From MGBC163016 sp964462135 (GTDB lineage: Bacteria; Actinomycetota; Coriobacteriia; Coriobacteriales; Eggerthellaceae), in contig CAYWWK010000023.1 of the NCBI GenBank assembly GCA_964462135.1, forward strand, positions 1 through 31,030: a stretch of DNA of 31,030 bases. Reading direction: 5' to 3'. A model generated the notes under the pieces. The model had not been told where the DNA came from. It saw nothing but the letters and a program-made list of their open reading frames with translations, and did not search any database. Positions within the stretch are counted from its first letter, which is position 1. Each line of letters starts with the position of its first letter. This document shows positions 23,494 to 31,030 of this stretch, piece after piece. The position numbers and the translations under genes are program-made.

Positions 23494-25920
23494 CTATTTC
23501 CTGAGATATTCGTCAGTCGGCTTGTCTTCCGGACGCCAGATCTCCTGGACCGTGAATTCAGCTTGGCGGCTGGGCTCCAGAACGATACCGTTCGCATCCG
23601 GATCATTCGGGCCTCCCAAACCTTCAACCTTCTTGATGTTGACCATCATCTGCTTGAAGGTATTGCCGAAGCCGAGTTTGCCATTGACGCTGTTCGGCAT
23701 GAGCATATTCACGTTTGATTTCCAGTTTCCATAGAGATTGGGCACCTCACCATCCTCTTCGGGATACCAGAAGCCGTGCATGCAGTGAACCACGCCCTTC
23801 TTCATGGTGGGAACCACACGAGCAAGCTGGCGAATGTGTCCATAGGGCGAGGTGATTTCAACCCAGTCGCCATCTTGTATGCCATAGGTCTCAGCATCTT
23901 CGGTATTGATGTCGATCATCGGCCACGGAGTCAGTTTGCGAAGACTTGGCACCTGCTTGTGCTCTGAATGGAAGAACTCCTGCTGGCGAGCGCCGGTTGT
24001 CATCATCAGCGGGAATTCCTTGCTGAGATTCGGAAGGTTCTCTGGACCGTAGACTGGCTCCTCGTAATAGGGCAGTGGGTCCTCGCCCCAGTTCTGATAC
24101 ATCAGCGAATAGAGCTCGACGCGACCTGTCGTGGTGGGAAAACCCGGCTGTCCGTCGGGACGCAGACGGCCTATCTTGTACTTGTAGTACGGCTCATTCG
24201 ACATGACCACCACGCGCTCCCGCAACTCCTTGAAAGGCAGCCATGACAGCATGACGTGGAAGTTGTCATAGTCTTCCTGCGTTTCGAACCGATTCCAGAA
24301 TTCGGGATGGGTCTTCTTGCCTACCATCATCATGATCTCAATATCACTCTTGCACTCACCCACCTGAATGCACTTGTTCTGAGCACCATAGAATGATGCA
24401 TTGGAAGCGTAATGGGTAGCAACCATGCCGTCGTGTTCGATGGTGGAGGAAACTGGCAAGAACACGTCACAACAGCTCATGATGGTCGGGTTCATAAATA
24501 GATCGCATGCGAAATTGAAATCGAGTTTCTTGAGTGCCTTGTACCAACGCTGCGGCTCTGCAGCGATGGCCGTTCCCACAGGGTTTGAAGACACGAACCC
24601 AGCCATGTGGATCTTGTAGGGGTCATCGGTCTCAAGCGCCTTGAGGAATTCGTCTGGATGCACCGTCCACATGATGGAACCGACTGCTGGATAGGTGTCA
24701 ACACCGATGCGCTTGGTATTCCATGTCTCTAAAGACATAAGACCGTTCTTCAGCGCCACCATGAGGGTGGAGTCGCTCGCATCCTCAATGCGGTCGCTTG
24801 CATCGATGGCACCACCATCTGACAGGCGATTGCCGCCGTCATCGGCCTGACCAAGCGTCGTACCACCCGGCGCATCAATGAAGCCCGTGATGGTCATGAG
24901 TGCAATGAGGCACTGACCAAGCTGCGTGCCGTTAGGGTTCTCATCCACGGCAAGTCCCCACGCGAGTGACGAAGGATTCGCCTTGCCATACATGCGAGCC
25001 GCCTCCCAGATAAGCTCCTCCGGAACATCGCAGATCTCTGCCGCGCGCGAAGGAGGCATCTCTTGGACGCGTTCTACCAATTCATCATAGCCGTATGTCC
25101 ACGCATCAATCCACTCACGATCGACGAGATTCTCATTCGCGAGAACATATATCCACGCCATAGCCATGGCAGTGTCGGTGCCAGGCTTCACCTGAAGCAC
25201 GATATCCGAGCGCGTTCCGAGCCAAGTGATGCGCGGATCAACGCAGATGAGCTTCGTGCCGAACCGTCGCATCATCTCAATGATGGAATGCCCATACATG
25301 CCGTCCGGATTCGAGCGCAGCGGCTCCTTGCCCCAGCAGACGATGACCTCCGGAGGCACCCAGCCAGGATGGTCATAGCGATCCTCGAATTTCTGGGCGT
25401 AATCGATCTCAGGATAACCTCCGCCCAGCATGAACGCGGTATTGGAAATGCGTGGTCCGTAGCACGACCAACCAGCCTGCGCATAGACGGCATTCGGGGA
25501 ACCGAAGACGAGATTCGCCCACTGGGTGTACCAATAGTTCGCCTCTCGACCCGTTCCGCCGAATACAGCGATGGTCTCAGGACCATATTTCTCGATGATT
25601 TCATTTGCTGCATTGGCAACTAGATCGGTTGCCTCATCCCACGAGCAGCGCTCCCATTTATCGAGACCGCGATCTTCCTTGGCGCGCTTCATGGGATAGA
25701 TGATGCGGTCAGGGTGATAGATGTACTCAGTCAAGGCAAGGCATCGTGGACAGAGCGAACCTTTGGTGATGGGGTGTTCAGGGTCGCCTTCGATATCGAT
25801 TACCTTGCCATCCTTGACATGAACCTGCAAGCCGCATCCTACGGGGTGGCACCCCGGAGGAGACCAGGCGCACGTCCGGTAGATTGTCTCATCGCCCTCT
25901 TGCCTCTTCCATTCTGTCAT
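23494..25920 (-). CDS. Molybdopterin oxidoreductase catalytic subunit (DMSO reductase superfamily, no Tat signal)
   Basis: The start MTEWKRQEGDETIYR has AGGAGG 5 nt upstream, giving 808 aa. Residues 17-60 carry cysteines at 17, 24, 29, 57 and 60, a 4Fe-4S motif with unusual first spacings (x6 and x4) and 27 residues before Cys57. KDGKVIDIEGDPEHP is the typical follow-on of bis-MGD enzymes. At 146-156, YAQAGWSCYGP aligns with the Mo-ligand loop, making Cys153 the likely ligand. The C-terminal MGD-binding domain is present (DGDWVEITSPYGHIR). No twin-arginine signal is seen. The partner is a minimal Fe-S protein, a set-up seen in the acetylene hydratase, pyrogallol transhydroxylase and catechol dehydroxylase branch and its many gut actinobacterial relatives. 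The substrate is unknown. Confidence 0.9.
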   Translation of the reverse strand: MTEWKRQEGDETIYRTCAWSPPGCHPVGCGLQVHVKDGKVIDIEGDPEHPITKGSLCPRCLALTEYIYHPDRIIYPMKRAKEDRGLDKWERCSWDEATDLVANAANEIIEKYGPETIAVFGGTGREANYWYTQWANLVFGSPNAVYAQAGWSCYGPRISNTAFMLGGGYPEIDYAQKFEDRYDHPGWVPPEVIVCWGKEPLRSNPDGMYGHSIIEMMRRFGTKLICVDPRITWLGTRSDIVLQVKPGTDTAMAMAWIYVLANENLVDREWIDAWTYGYDELVERVQEMPPSRAAEICDVPEELIWEAARMYGKANPSSLAWGLAVDENPNGTQLGQCLIALMTITGFIDAPGGTTLGQADDGGNRLSDGGAIDASDRIEDASDSTLMVALKNGLMSLETWNTKRIGVDTYPAVGSIMWTVHPDEFLKALETDDPYKIHMAGFVSSNPVGTAIAAEPQRWYKALKKLDFNFACDLFMNPTIMSCCDVFLPVSSTIEHDGMVATHYASNASFYGAQNKCIQVGECKSDIEIMMMVGKKTHPEFWNRFETQEDYDNFHVMLSWLPFKELRERVVVMSNEPYYKYKIGRLRPDGQPGFPTTTGRVELYSLMYQNWGEDPLPYYEEPVYGPENLPNLSKEFPLMMTTGARQQEFFHSEHKQVPSLRKLTPWPMIDINTEDAETYGIQDGDWVEITSPYGHIRQLARVVPTMKKGVVHCMHGFWYPEEDGEVPNLYGNWKSNVNMLMPNSVNGKLGFGNTFKQMMVNIKKVEGLGGPNDPDANGIVLEPSRQAEFTVQEIWRPEDKPTDEYLRK

Positions 25921-26202
25921 CTTTTCCTCCTTCTCCTCTTGCCCTCTGCTCGCGGAGTGCGCGCCATCCGCCAAGCTGAGACCAGTTTGCGCGGCAAAGG
26001 GAAATAGGGGGAGACGGAAGAGATGTGTCCTGATTGTCGATGATGCCTCCTTCGACAAATTTGATTTGTCGAAAGACCGAATCGTTTATTGAACGAAGAT
26101 GTGACGCCCAGCCGCATAGCAGTACGTCAGCATTCGATGCGTACACCCAATAGCCAATGCATGGCATTCAATGAACACAGCGTGAAGCATATCGCCAACG
26201 GA
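25921..26202. promoter_or_regulatory. Intergenic region upstream of the molybdoenzyme operon
   Basis: This 282-bp gap holds the enzyme's ribosome site and a 23-bp perfect inverted repeat at 26051-26073 (TTCGACAAAT-TTG and its mirror). The repeat is about 130 bp upstream of the enzyme start, a usual place for a LysR-type operator, and the LysR gene lies just upstream. No terminator with a T-run follows the LysR gene, and I see no convincing -35/-10 pair. Confidence 0.5.
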
Positions 26203-27081
26203 TCAGAGTTGCTTTGAAAAGCTCTTTCGCAAACCTTGCGTGAATCTCATGATGGTTGACTTGCGCGGTGAGTCCTCCGCATACAGCAGATAGATGCACC
26301 AGTTGAATTGCGGATCATCCAAAGGGATGGCAAGCATATCTGCGGGAAGCCGATCCACGAACAGGCTCGTTGCGATACCAACCGCTTCGTTGCGCTTGAT
26401 ACCAAAGAGACTGTAATCGGTTTTGGCAACCGATATCTGCGAGAAGTCATAACCCAACGCCTGAAGCTGCGCGAACAGAGGCTCGAATTGGAACTGAGAG
26501 CTCGACATGATCTGCAGCCGCTGTTGCCTGAGATCGTGTATCGAAATCGTACTCTTCTTTGCCAGATCAGACGCCTCATTCACGATGGCGTATGCGCGCA
26601 AGTGGCTTATTTCCTCTGAAACGCAGTCAGGAAAAGTGCGCTGCATGCAAAGTTCCAGACCCACGTCCGCCCGACCCGAACAGACGAACTGATAGCATTC
26701 CTCGGAACTGACCTCGAAAACGTTTATCTTCTGATTGAAATCACTGATAAAGAGCTCGGCGGCCTCGGGAATACGTCCCAACAGATTGTATGTGACGGCG
26801 ACATCAAGCCCATCAATGCTGGTCGATGAGTCTGCGAACATGAAGCGCATGGCATCGATGCGGCTGATGATCTCATCTGCCTGCAAGGCCGCCAGCTGAC
26901 CCGCTGGCGTCAACTGGACACGGTTGCCCTTGCGCTCAAAAAGAGCCGTGTCCAACTCACGTTCAAGCGCGCTTATTGTATGAGCGATATTCTGCCGCGA
27001 TGTGAAACAGATTCTCGCCGCCTGTGCGAAACTCGAACAATTCGCCGCCGCAAGAAAATGGCGCAGTTGTTGGACTTCCAT
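26203..27081 (-). CDS. LysR-family transcriptional regulator
   Basis: The protein is 292 aa, typical for the family. The winged helix-turn-helix is at residues 1-60, with SSFAQAARICFTSRQNIAHT followed by LERELDTALFERKGNRVQLTPAG, the family signature. A periplasmic-binding-protein-like effector domain follows from about residue 90. GAGGAG lies 6 nt before the ATG. It is co-oriented with the molybdoenzyme operon, 282 bp upstream, rather than divergent, and is preceded by a small Cys-motif gene 26 bp away. It is the obvious candidate to sense the substrate of the enzyme/transporter pair and bind the palindrome at 26051-26073. Confidence 0.92.
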   Translation of the reverse strand: MEVQQLRHFLAAANCSSFAQAARICFTSRQNIAHTISALERELDTALFERKGNRVQLTPAGQLAALQADEIISRIDAMRFMFADSSTSIDGLDVAVTYNLLGRIPEAAELFISDFNQKINVFEVSSEECYQFVCSGRADVGLELCMQRTFPDCVSEEISHLRAYAIVNEASDLAKKSTISIHDLRQQRLQIMSSSQFQFEPLFAQLQALGYDFSQISVAKTDYSLFGIKRNEAVGIATSLFVDRLPADMLAIPLDDPQFNWCIYLLYAEDSPRKSTIMRFTQGLRKSFSKQL

Positions 27082-27107
27082 AGCATCTCCTCACCACTGG
27101 CATGATG

Positions 27108-27308
27108 CTATTGCTCGCCAGATGCCAGCGCGCCTTTGCCCATACGGGGATTGCCGCCGCCGTCATCTTCGATTCGCTCAGGACGATACTCGAAGGCAGA
27201 AACGCCCGGAGGAGCCACGTCTTTTGGTTTTGGCGAATGGAAGCTTTTGGAAACCGTTCTTCCACAGCGACCGCAAAACGAGCAGAAGGCGCCACATTGA
27301 CTGGCCAT
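27108..27308 (-). CDS. Small Cys-motif protein, unknown function
   Basis: This is a putative 66-aa protein starting MASQCGAFCSFCGRCGR, preceded by AAGGGAAG 3 nt upstream and, about 40 nt upstream, an extended -10 (TGC-TAGAAT). Four cysteines in C-x3-C-x2-C-x2-C within the first 15 residues could bind zinc or an Fe-S cluster; CSFCG recalls the ClpX zinc-finger start, but the second half of that finger is absent. The rest is Pro/Gly/charged and probably disordered. It sits 26 bp upstream of the LysR gene and would be co-transcribed with it. I do not recognise a family. The promoter and ribosome site argue that it is real. Confidence 0.5.
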   Translation of the reverse strand: MASQCGAFCSFCGRCGRTVSKSFHSPKPKDVAPPGVSAFEYRPERIEDDGGGNPRMGKGALASGEQ

Positions 27309-27346
27309 GAACTTCCCTTTCCCCATCTGCGCTCATTCTGAATTTG

Positions 27347-27355
27347 ATTCTAGCA
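27347..27355 (-). promoter_or_regulatory. Extended -10 promoter of the small Cys-motif gene and LysR gene
   Basis: Minus-strand TGC-TAGAAT is an extended -10 with transcription expected near 27340, about 32 nt before the start codon. It lies within the 15-bp palindrome GATTCT-AGC-AGAATC (27346-27360), a possible operator overlapping the promoter. Confidence 0.5.
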
Positions 27356-27398
27356 GAATCACCCCGAGGGATATCTCGCCTCAGATGAACAGGGGATG

Positions 27399-27524
27399 AA
27401 CAGGGGACGGGTCTTGCGTTCAATCGCATGACAGGGATCGTGTCGTTTATTGCATTCAGGACAGTCGTGCGCCGGAGAAGCAGTTCCATGAGCAGGTAGT
27501 TGAACGGAAGACCCGTCCCCTGTT
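27399..27524. repeat. 126-bp element with 25-bp terminal inverted repeats
   Basis: The left arm (27399-27423, beginning AACAGGGGACGGGTCTT) and right arm (27500-27524) are reverse complements at 24 of 25 positions, with 76 bp between them. The left end is preceded by an 11-bp tandem duplication, ATGAACAGGGG at 27385-27395 and 27396-27406. The element begins 7 bp beyond the stop of the surface-protein gene and encodes nothing convincing. It resembles a MITE or a transposase-associated palindromic repeat. As RNA it would form a long closed stem that could also protect the 3' end of the upstream transcript. Confidence 0.65.
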
Positions 27525-27530
27525 CCTTCG

Positions 27531-30500
27531 TCAGGACCGACGACGGATGAGCACGTACCCTCCCGCACAGGCAAGACTTCCCGCGCAGAGCATCAGCAGC
27601 AGGGACAGAGGTGTCTCGTCTCCGGTCTGGGCAAGCTCATCGCCCCCATCTCCCGTCAAGGGAATGGCACCCACGTCTCCTCCATTGGCTTGTGGAGGCT
27701 CTGTCCCTTCAGCAGGAGGCTGGCCATTCGATGAGCCAGAATCCCCCGAGCCATCAGAGATGGGTGGACCAGGCTTGTCTCCACCGGTATCACCACTGCC
27801 GCCATTGTCACCGCCACCATCACCCGTGTCATCAAGGGGAACCATCTCAAGGGTGTAGAGCCTCTCGTAGTCTGGATCATCGGTGCTCTTGAGCAGGATG
27901 TCCCAGAACACCGATTCCGCATCGTTGCTGACAGCTGCACGGAAGAAGACGGCAAGCGGATGGATGAATGAGCGGGCACGCTTCGTGATGGAATCAACGT
28001 AGATGCCTTCGGGTACCTCGATCTTGAACTCCTCAGGAGCGGTGGGTATCTTGGATCGAGGCACCTCGATGCGCCCGTGCAGGTGATTCTCATCCTCTTC
28101 GGCCCATTCGATTGCCCGGAACGCGTCCCCGCTAAACGACACTGAGAGGATCCCGGCATCCGGCTTGCTTGGTACCTCCGGATCAGGTGGCGTAACCTGC
28201 TCCTGTTCCCATTTCGCGTAGAACGTCTTGTCGCCAATGCTGCCAGATTGGATAGCGATGACTGGAGTACCTATGAAGCTTGCGTCTTCGTACCAACCTT
28301 TAAACACGAATCCCTCACGAATCAGATTGTTGGAAACCGGAAGGATGACCTCACTCGATTCGACGCTGTAGCTAGACGGCGGAACGAACGCATCGGTGAA
28401 ATCGCCACCGTTCAATTCAAACGAGATGCCGTACTCTTGAAGAACCCACTTCGCATACAGATCGATGACACCCCTGACAAGTTCTATGCTTTCCAGTGGG
28501 GATCCGCTGTATGCAGCATCTGCATACCAGCCATCGAAGAGATAACCCGAACGATCGATATCCTCTGCACGGGGCAAGGTGATAGCATCCCCTTCTTGGA
28601 CACCATCAGTGCTGAACTCGTAGACTGTCTTGGGTTGGTTTGCGAAGACACCACCTGCCTCGTGGAATGAAAGCACGCACGCCTCTCCCACCCACGCAGC
28701 ATAAAGGGTCTTATTGCCATATGAACCAGCTGTGAGCTCAGTCAAAGGGGCATCCGATAGATCAGCATTCTCATGCCATCCAGCAAAAGTGTGGCCATCC
28801 CACTGCATCGTATCCGCTCCCGGCAACAAGAAGGCGGATTCGCTTGTCTGGTAGCTGTCAAAGGCAGAGAGGTCGATGGTATCTGGAGGAGTCGCGCCTG
28901 TACCATCCGTGCCCATGTTGTACGAGATCTCATACGTCTTGGGCTCCCATTTCGCGTAATAGCGCTTGTCCCCGCTCTGTCCAGCGGCGATCTCGGTTAT
29001 CGCACCACCAACCAATTCCGCATTGTCGAACCATCCCAAGAACTCATACCCCGGGCGCTCGTAGAGCGGCAAAGTTACGGGAGTGCCATACGTGTATGAG
29101 GATACGCCTGTCTGTTCAAAGCCGAGTATTCCACCGTTCCCTGAAAATACGATGGAGTAAACACCAAGATCCCACTTGGCAAAATAGCGCTTGTCCCCTC
29201 TGGCCTCAGGCGGAATGACAGAGACAGGCAACCCGCTGAACGTCGAATCCTCAAACCAGCCGGCGAATGTGTGTCCCTCATAGAACAGCTGATCTGCACC
29301 GGGTAGGTTCGTCGCTGCGCCACCTTCGTAGGTGAACGAAGAATCGACACCTTCTACGAATGCACCTTCACCAGACTCCAAAGTCACATTGAACACAGGC
29401 CTGTACCACTTGGCCACATACTGCTTGTCCCCGATGTCATCCGACCCGATAGCGCTTATCGGCTCGCCTTCAAAGGAGGAATCCTCGTACCATCCTCCGA
29501 ACTCGTAGTTTTTCTTCGCAAGAATCGGAAGCTCGGCGCCTTCACCGAAGGTATAACTTGCCACGTTGCTGCCTTGAACTATTTGTCCACCATCAAGGTC
29601 AAGCGTTACGTTGTATACATTGGGAGTCCATCCAGCATAGAACGTCAGTGCCTCGGTCTGCCCTACCGAAATTTCAGTCTGCGGGTTACCCACAAGAGAG
29701 TCATTGGTATACCAACCTGTGAAGGTGTAACCCCTGCGAGTGATGTTGTCAGCAACGGGAAGAGTTGCGATCTGTTCGTTGTTGTAGGTTTCAGGAGCAT
29801 CGAAACCTTCTACCCATGCGCCGCCCTGCGGGTCTAGGACGAGCGGGAACGTGACCGCATCAGGGTCATATTCGTCAACCACGACTGTCGATGGATACGA
29901 AGCGAACGAGCTATCGGTTGCAGCCAAGCGCACTTCGTATGTTCCTGCTGGAACCGGTGTTGACGATGCCGTGATGGGAATCCATTCCATCGCAGACGTA
30001 TTGTCAGCTCCGATGTCTTCACCCGTACCGACATCAGCACCAGAGTCCGCAACCGGCCTGTATTCAAGATCCGGGATGAGATTTGGACCTACTGTCAACA
30101 CATGGATAGCACCTGTGCCTGCAGAATTCGCACGGACACCCTTTATGTTGCCTGCATACCCGTTTTCCAGGCGCGGGGGAAGCTCGACTGTCTTAATAAA
30201 GGCGTAGCTCTTTCCTGAAAATCTTGGTTCAAAGTACAAACTCACAGAACGCGTACCTTTGTACTCGGTCTCTGCGTTCTTGAAGCCTTCGTATTCGATG
30301 GTCTCGGAAAGATCGAGGCTGTTCTCATCCTCTGACATCATCCCAAAGGGCGTTGTGGCAGATGCATAGTTTGCGTTCTGCCAATCGCCCTTGTGTATGC
30401 CCGAACCAGGATAATCCCTAAGGCTTCTAAATGGCAGGTTATGCAGGCAAATGTACTTTGCTTTGTCGAAATCGCTTCCCGAACATATTAGTTTCTCGTT

Positions 30501-31030
30501 CTTATAATCAATCACTATGTCAAGGTCATATTGATCGAAAGCCGATTTATCCCCTATGTAGCGCAACATGGGATAGCCAACCTGAATCGTAGGATCAAAC
30601 TCCCAGACGTCGTCATTGAAGCCGAGACTCTGGTAAAGCTCAGAGTTGTAGCGCAGCATAGGAAACGTATAGAGGACATTTTGGAGCTCTTCGCTAATAT
30701 GATGCAAGAACCCTAAGTCCGTTCGCGCATACTTGATGCCAGGCATCGCATCCCCGAAAAGCGACTTTCCAACCTCGATCGAAATATCCTCGTAGCAGTT
30801 CTCGAAAGCGGTCTCGGCCGGAGCGGTCATATTAGCCAAACGGGCCACATTATTATTACAAGGCGTTCCTAGTCCGAAGCAGTTCGAGATCTTGGTGTTG
30901 TCGATATCGAAGGCAACGCTCGGCTCTATGTCTCCCAGAAGAACGCCGTTGTTGTTGGAATTGGCAAGCGTAACATTCACCTTGGAAATACACCTGTTCA
31001 GCTTCGCCGACTTAGTTATTGCGCCAGCAA
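27531..31030 (-). CDS. Cell-wall surface protein with InlB-type repeats and LAQTG sorting signal (5' end outside window)
   Basis: The frame is open to the right edge, so the gene is partial; 1165 residues are visible. The first 60 residues or so resemble GLUG-like beta-helix repeats (CISKVNVTLANSNNNGVLLG, ISNCFGLGT). From about 29860 to 28200 there are seven Listeria-Bacteroides (InlB B-type, Flg_new) repeats of about 70-80 residues, each with a G-Y/H-x-F-x-G-W-Y/F core and ending F/Y-x-A-K/G-W. A Pro/Gly/Asp-rich wall-spanning linker follows (27670-27840), then LAQTG at 27621-27635, a hydrophobic stretch and RRRS. LAXTG is the class E sortase motif, while an IPLTG just before it looks like a second, decayed motif. 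Likely an adhesin on the cell wall. The GTG at 30980 is an internal codon, not a start. Confidence 0.9.
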   Translation of the reverse strand, partial: AGAITKSAKLNRCISKVNVTLANSNNNGVLLGDIEPSVAFDIDNTKISNCFGLGTPCNNNVARLANMTAPAETAFENCYEDISIEVGKSLFGDAMPGIKYARTDLGFLHHISEELQNVLYTFPMLRYNSELYQSLGFNDDVWEFDPTIQVGYPMLRYIGDKSAFDQYDLDIVIDYKNEKLICSGSDFDKAKYICLHNLPFRSLRDYPGSGIHKGDWQNANYASATTPFGMMSEDENSLDLSETIEYEGFKNAETEYKGTRSVSLYFEPRFSGKSYAFIKTVELPPRLENGYAGNIKGVRANSAGTGAIHVLTVGPNLIPDLEYRPVADSGADVGTGEDIGADNTSAMEWIPITASSTPVPAGTYEVRLAATDSSFASYPSTVVVDEYDPDAVTFPLVLDPQGGAWVEGFDAPETYNNEQIATLPVADNITRRGYTFTGWYTNDSLVGNPQTEISVGQTEALTFYAGWTPNVYNVTLDLDGGQIVQGSNVASYTFGEGAELPILAKKNYEFGGWYEDSSFEGEPISAIGSDDIGDKQYVAKWYRPVFNVTLESGEGAFVEGVDSSFTYEGGAATNLPGADQLFYEGHTFAGWFEDSTFSGLPVSVIPPEARGDKRYFAKWDLGVYSIVFSGNGGILGFEQTGVSSYTYGTPVTLPLYERPGYEFLGWFDNAELVGGAITEIAAGQSGDKRYYAKWEPKTYEISYNMGTDGTGATPPDTIDLSAFDSYQTSESAFLLPGADTMQWDGHTFAGWHENADLSDAPLTELTAGSYGNKTLYAAWVGEACVLSFHEAGGVFANQPKTVYEFSTDGVQEGDAITLPRAEDIDRSGYLFDGWYADAAYSGSPLESIELVRGVIDLYAKWVLQEYGISFELNGGDFTDAFVPPSSYSVESSEVILPVSNNLIREGFVFKGWYEDASFIGTPVIAIQSGSIGDKTFYAKWEQEQVTPPDPEVPSKPDAGILSVSFSGDAFRAIEWAEEDENHLHGRIEVPRSKIPTAPEEFKIEVPEGIYVDSITKRARSFIHPLAVFFRAAVSNDAESVFWDILLKSTDDPDYERLYTLEMVPLDDTGDGGGDNGGSGDTGGDKPGPPISDGSGDSGSSNGQPPAEGTEPPQANGGDVGAIPLTGDGGDELAQTGDETPLSLLLMLCAGSLACAGGYVLIRRRS

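Noticed and set aside
25921..26058. 46-residue N-terminal extension of the molybdoenzyme as a possible Tat signal
   Set aside because: It starts at a TTG, has no twin-arginine motif, and a strong AGGAGG site supports the downstream ATG at 25920.
30978..30980. GTG as the start of the InlB-repeat protein
   Set aside because: The frame remains open to the window edge, there is no signal peptide after the GTG, and a wall-anchored protein must have one, so the start lies outside the window.
1..31030. CRISPR arrays, tRNA or rRNA genes, insertion-sequence transposases
   Set aside because: No regularly spaced repeats, cloverleaf-like segments, rRNA signatures or transposase reading frames were found on either strand by eye.

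Overview
The window (31,030 bp, mid-50s percent GC by eye) looks like a chromosomal segment of a Gram-positive anaerobe. An Eggerthellaceae/Coriobacteriia-type actinobacterium is the best fit. The clues are a molybdopterin enzyme with a minimal Fe-S partner and a private transporter and regulator, a surface protein ending in an LAQTG sorting motif (class E sortase style, typical of actinobacteria), and two genes that appear to be expressed as leaderless mRNAs. The taxonomy is inference; no rRNA or other definitive marker is present.

Region 1 (about 143-18119, minus strand) is the most notable part. It is one compact gene string of about 17 kb, with most junctions overlapping by 4 bp or separated by a few bases. 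It encodes a type VII secretion system of the Firmicutes (T7SSb) flavour joined to a Ser/Thr phospho-signalling module. In transcription order: FHA protein 1, PP2C phosphatase, membrane Ser/Thr kinase, a one-TM protein, a 1084-aa surface protein with Ig-like modules and a C-terminal anchor, a one-TM Cys-motif protein, WXG100 (Esx), EssC-type FtsK/SpoIIIE ATPase with an FHA domain, DUF4176 protein, two small helical LXG-accessory proteins, an LXG-type substrate, an EsaB/YukD ubiquitin-like protein, FHA protein 2, and finally tyrS. No EsaA, EssA or EssB is recognisable; the three anonymous membrane proteins may take their place. The probable logic is that the kinase and phosphatase set the phosphorylation state read by the FHA domains of the two adaptor proteins and of EssC, and so gate secretion of WXG100 and LXG substrates.

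Region 2 (18120-21492) begins with a 370-bp regulatory gap carrying AT-rich repeats and a palindrome. Housekeeping genes follow: glmM and hisE (minus), tcdA (plus, divergent from hisE across a 45-bp gap with two -10 boxes placed for leaderless transcription), and purE (minus, sharing a CTAG stop tetranucleotide with tcdA).

Region 3 (21560-27308, minus) is a metabolic cassette: a small Cys-motif protein, a LysR regulator, a molybdopterin oxidoreductase lacking a Tat signal, an 8-Cys Fe-S protein, and a DASS-family anion transporter. This suggests uptake and cytoplasmic reductive or hydroxyl-transfer metabolism of an anionic substrate.

Region 4 (27399-31030) holds a 126-bp element with 25-bp near-perfect terminal inverted repeats, then the 3' part of a large cell-wall protein with seven InlB-type repeats that runs off the right edge. 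No tRNA, rRNA or CRISPR array was seen. The left edge carries a REP/BIME-like double hairpin with GTAG feet.
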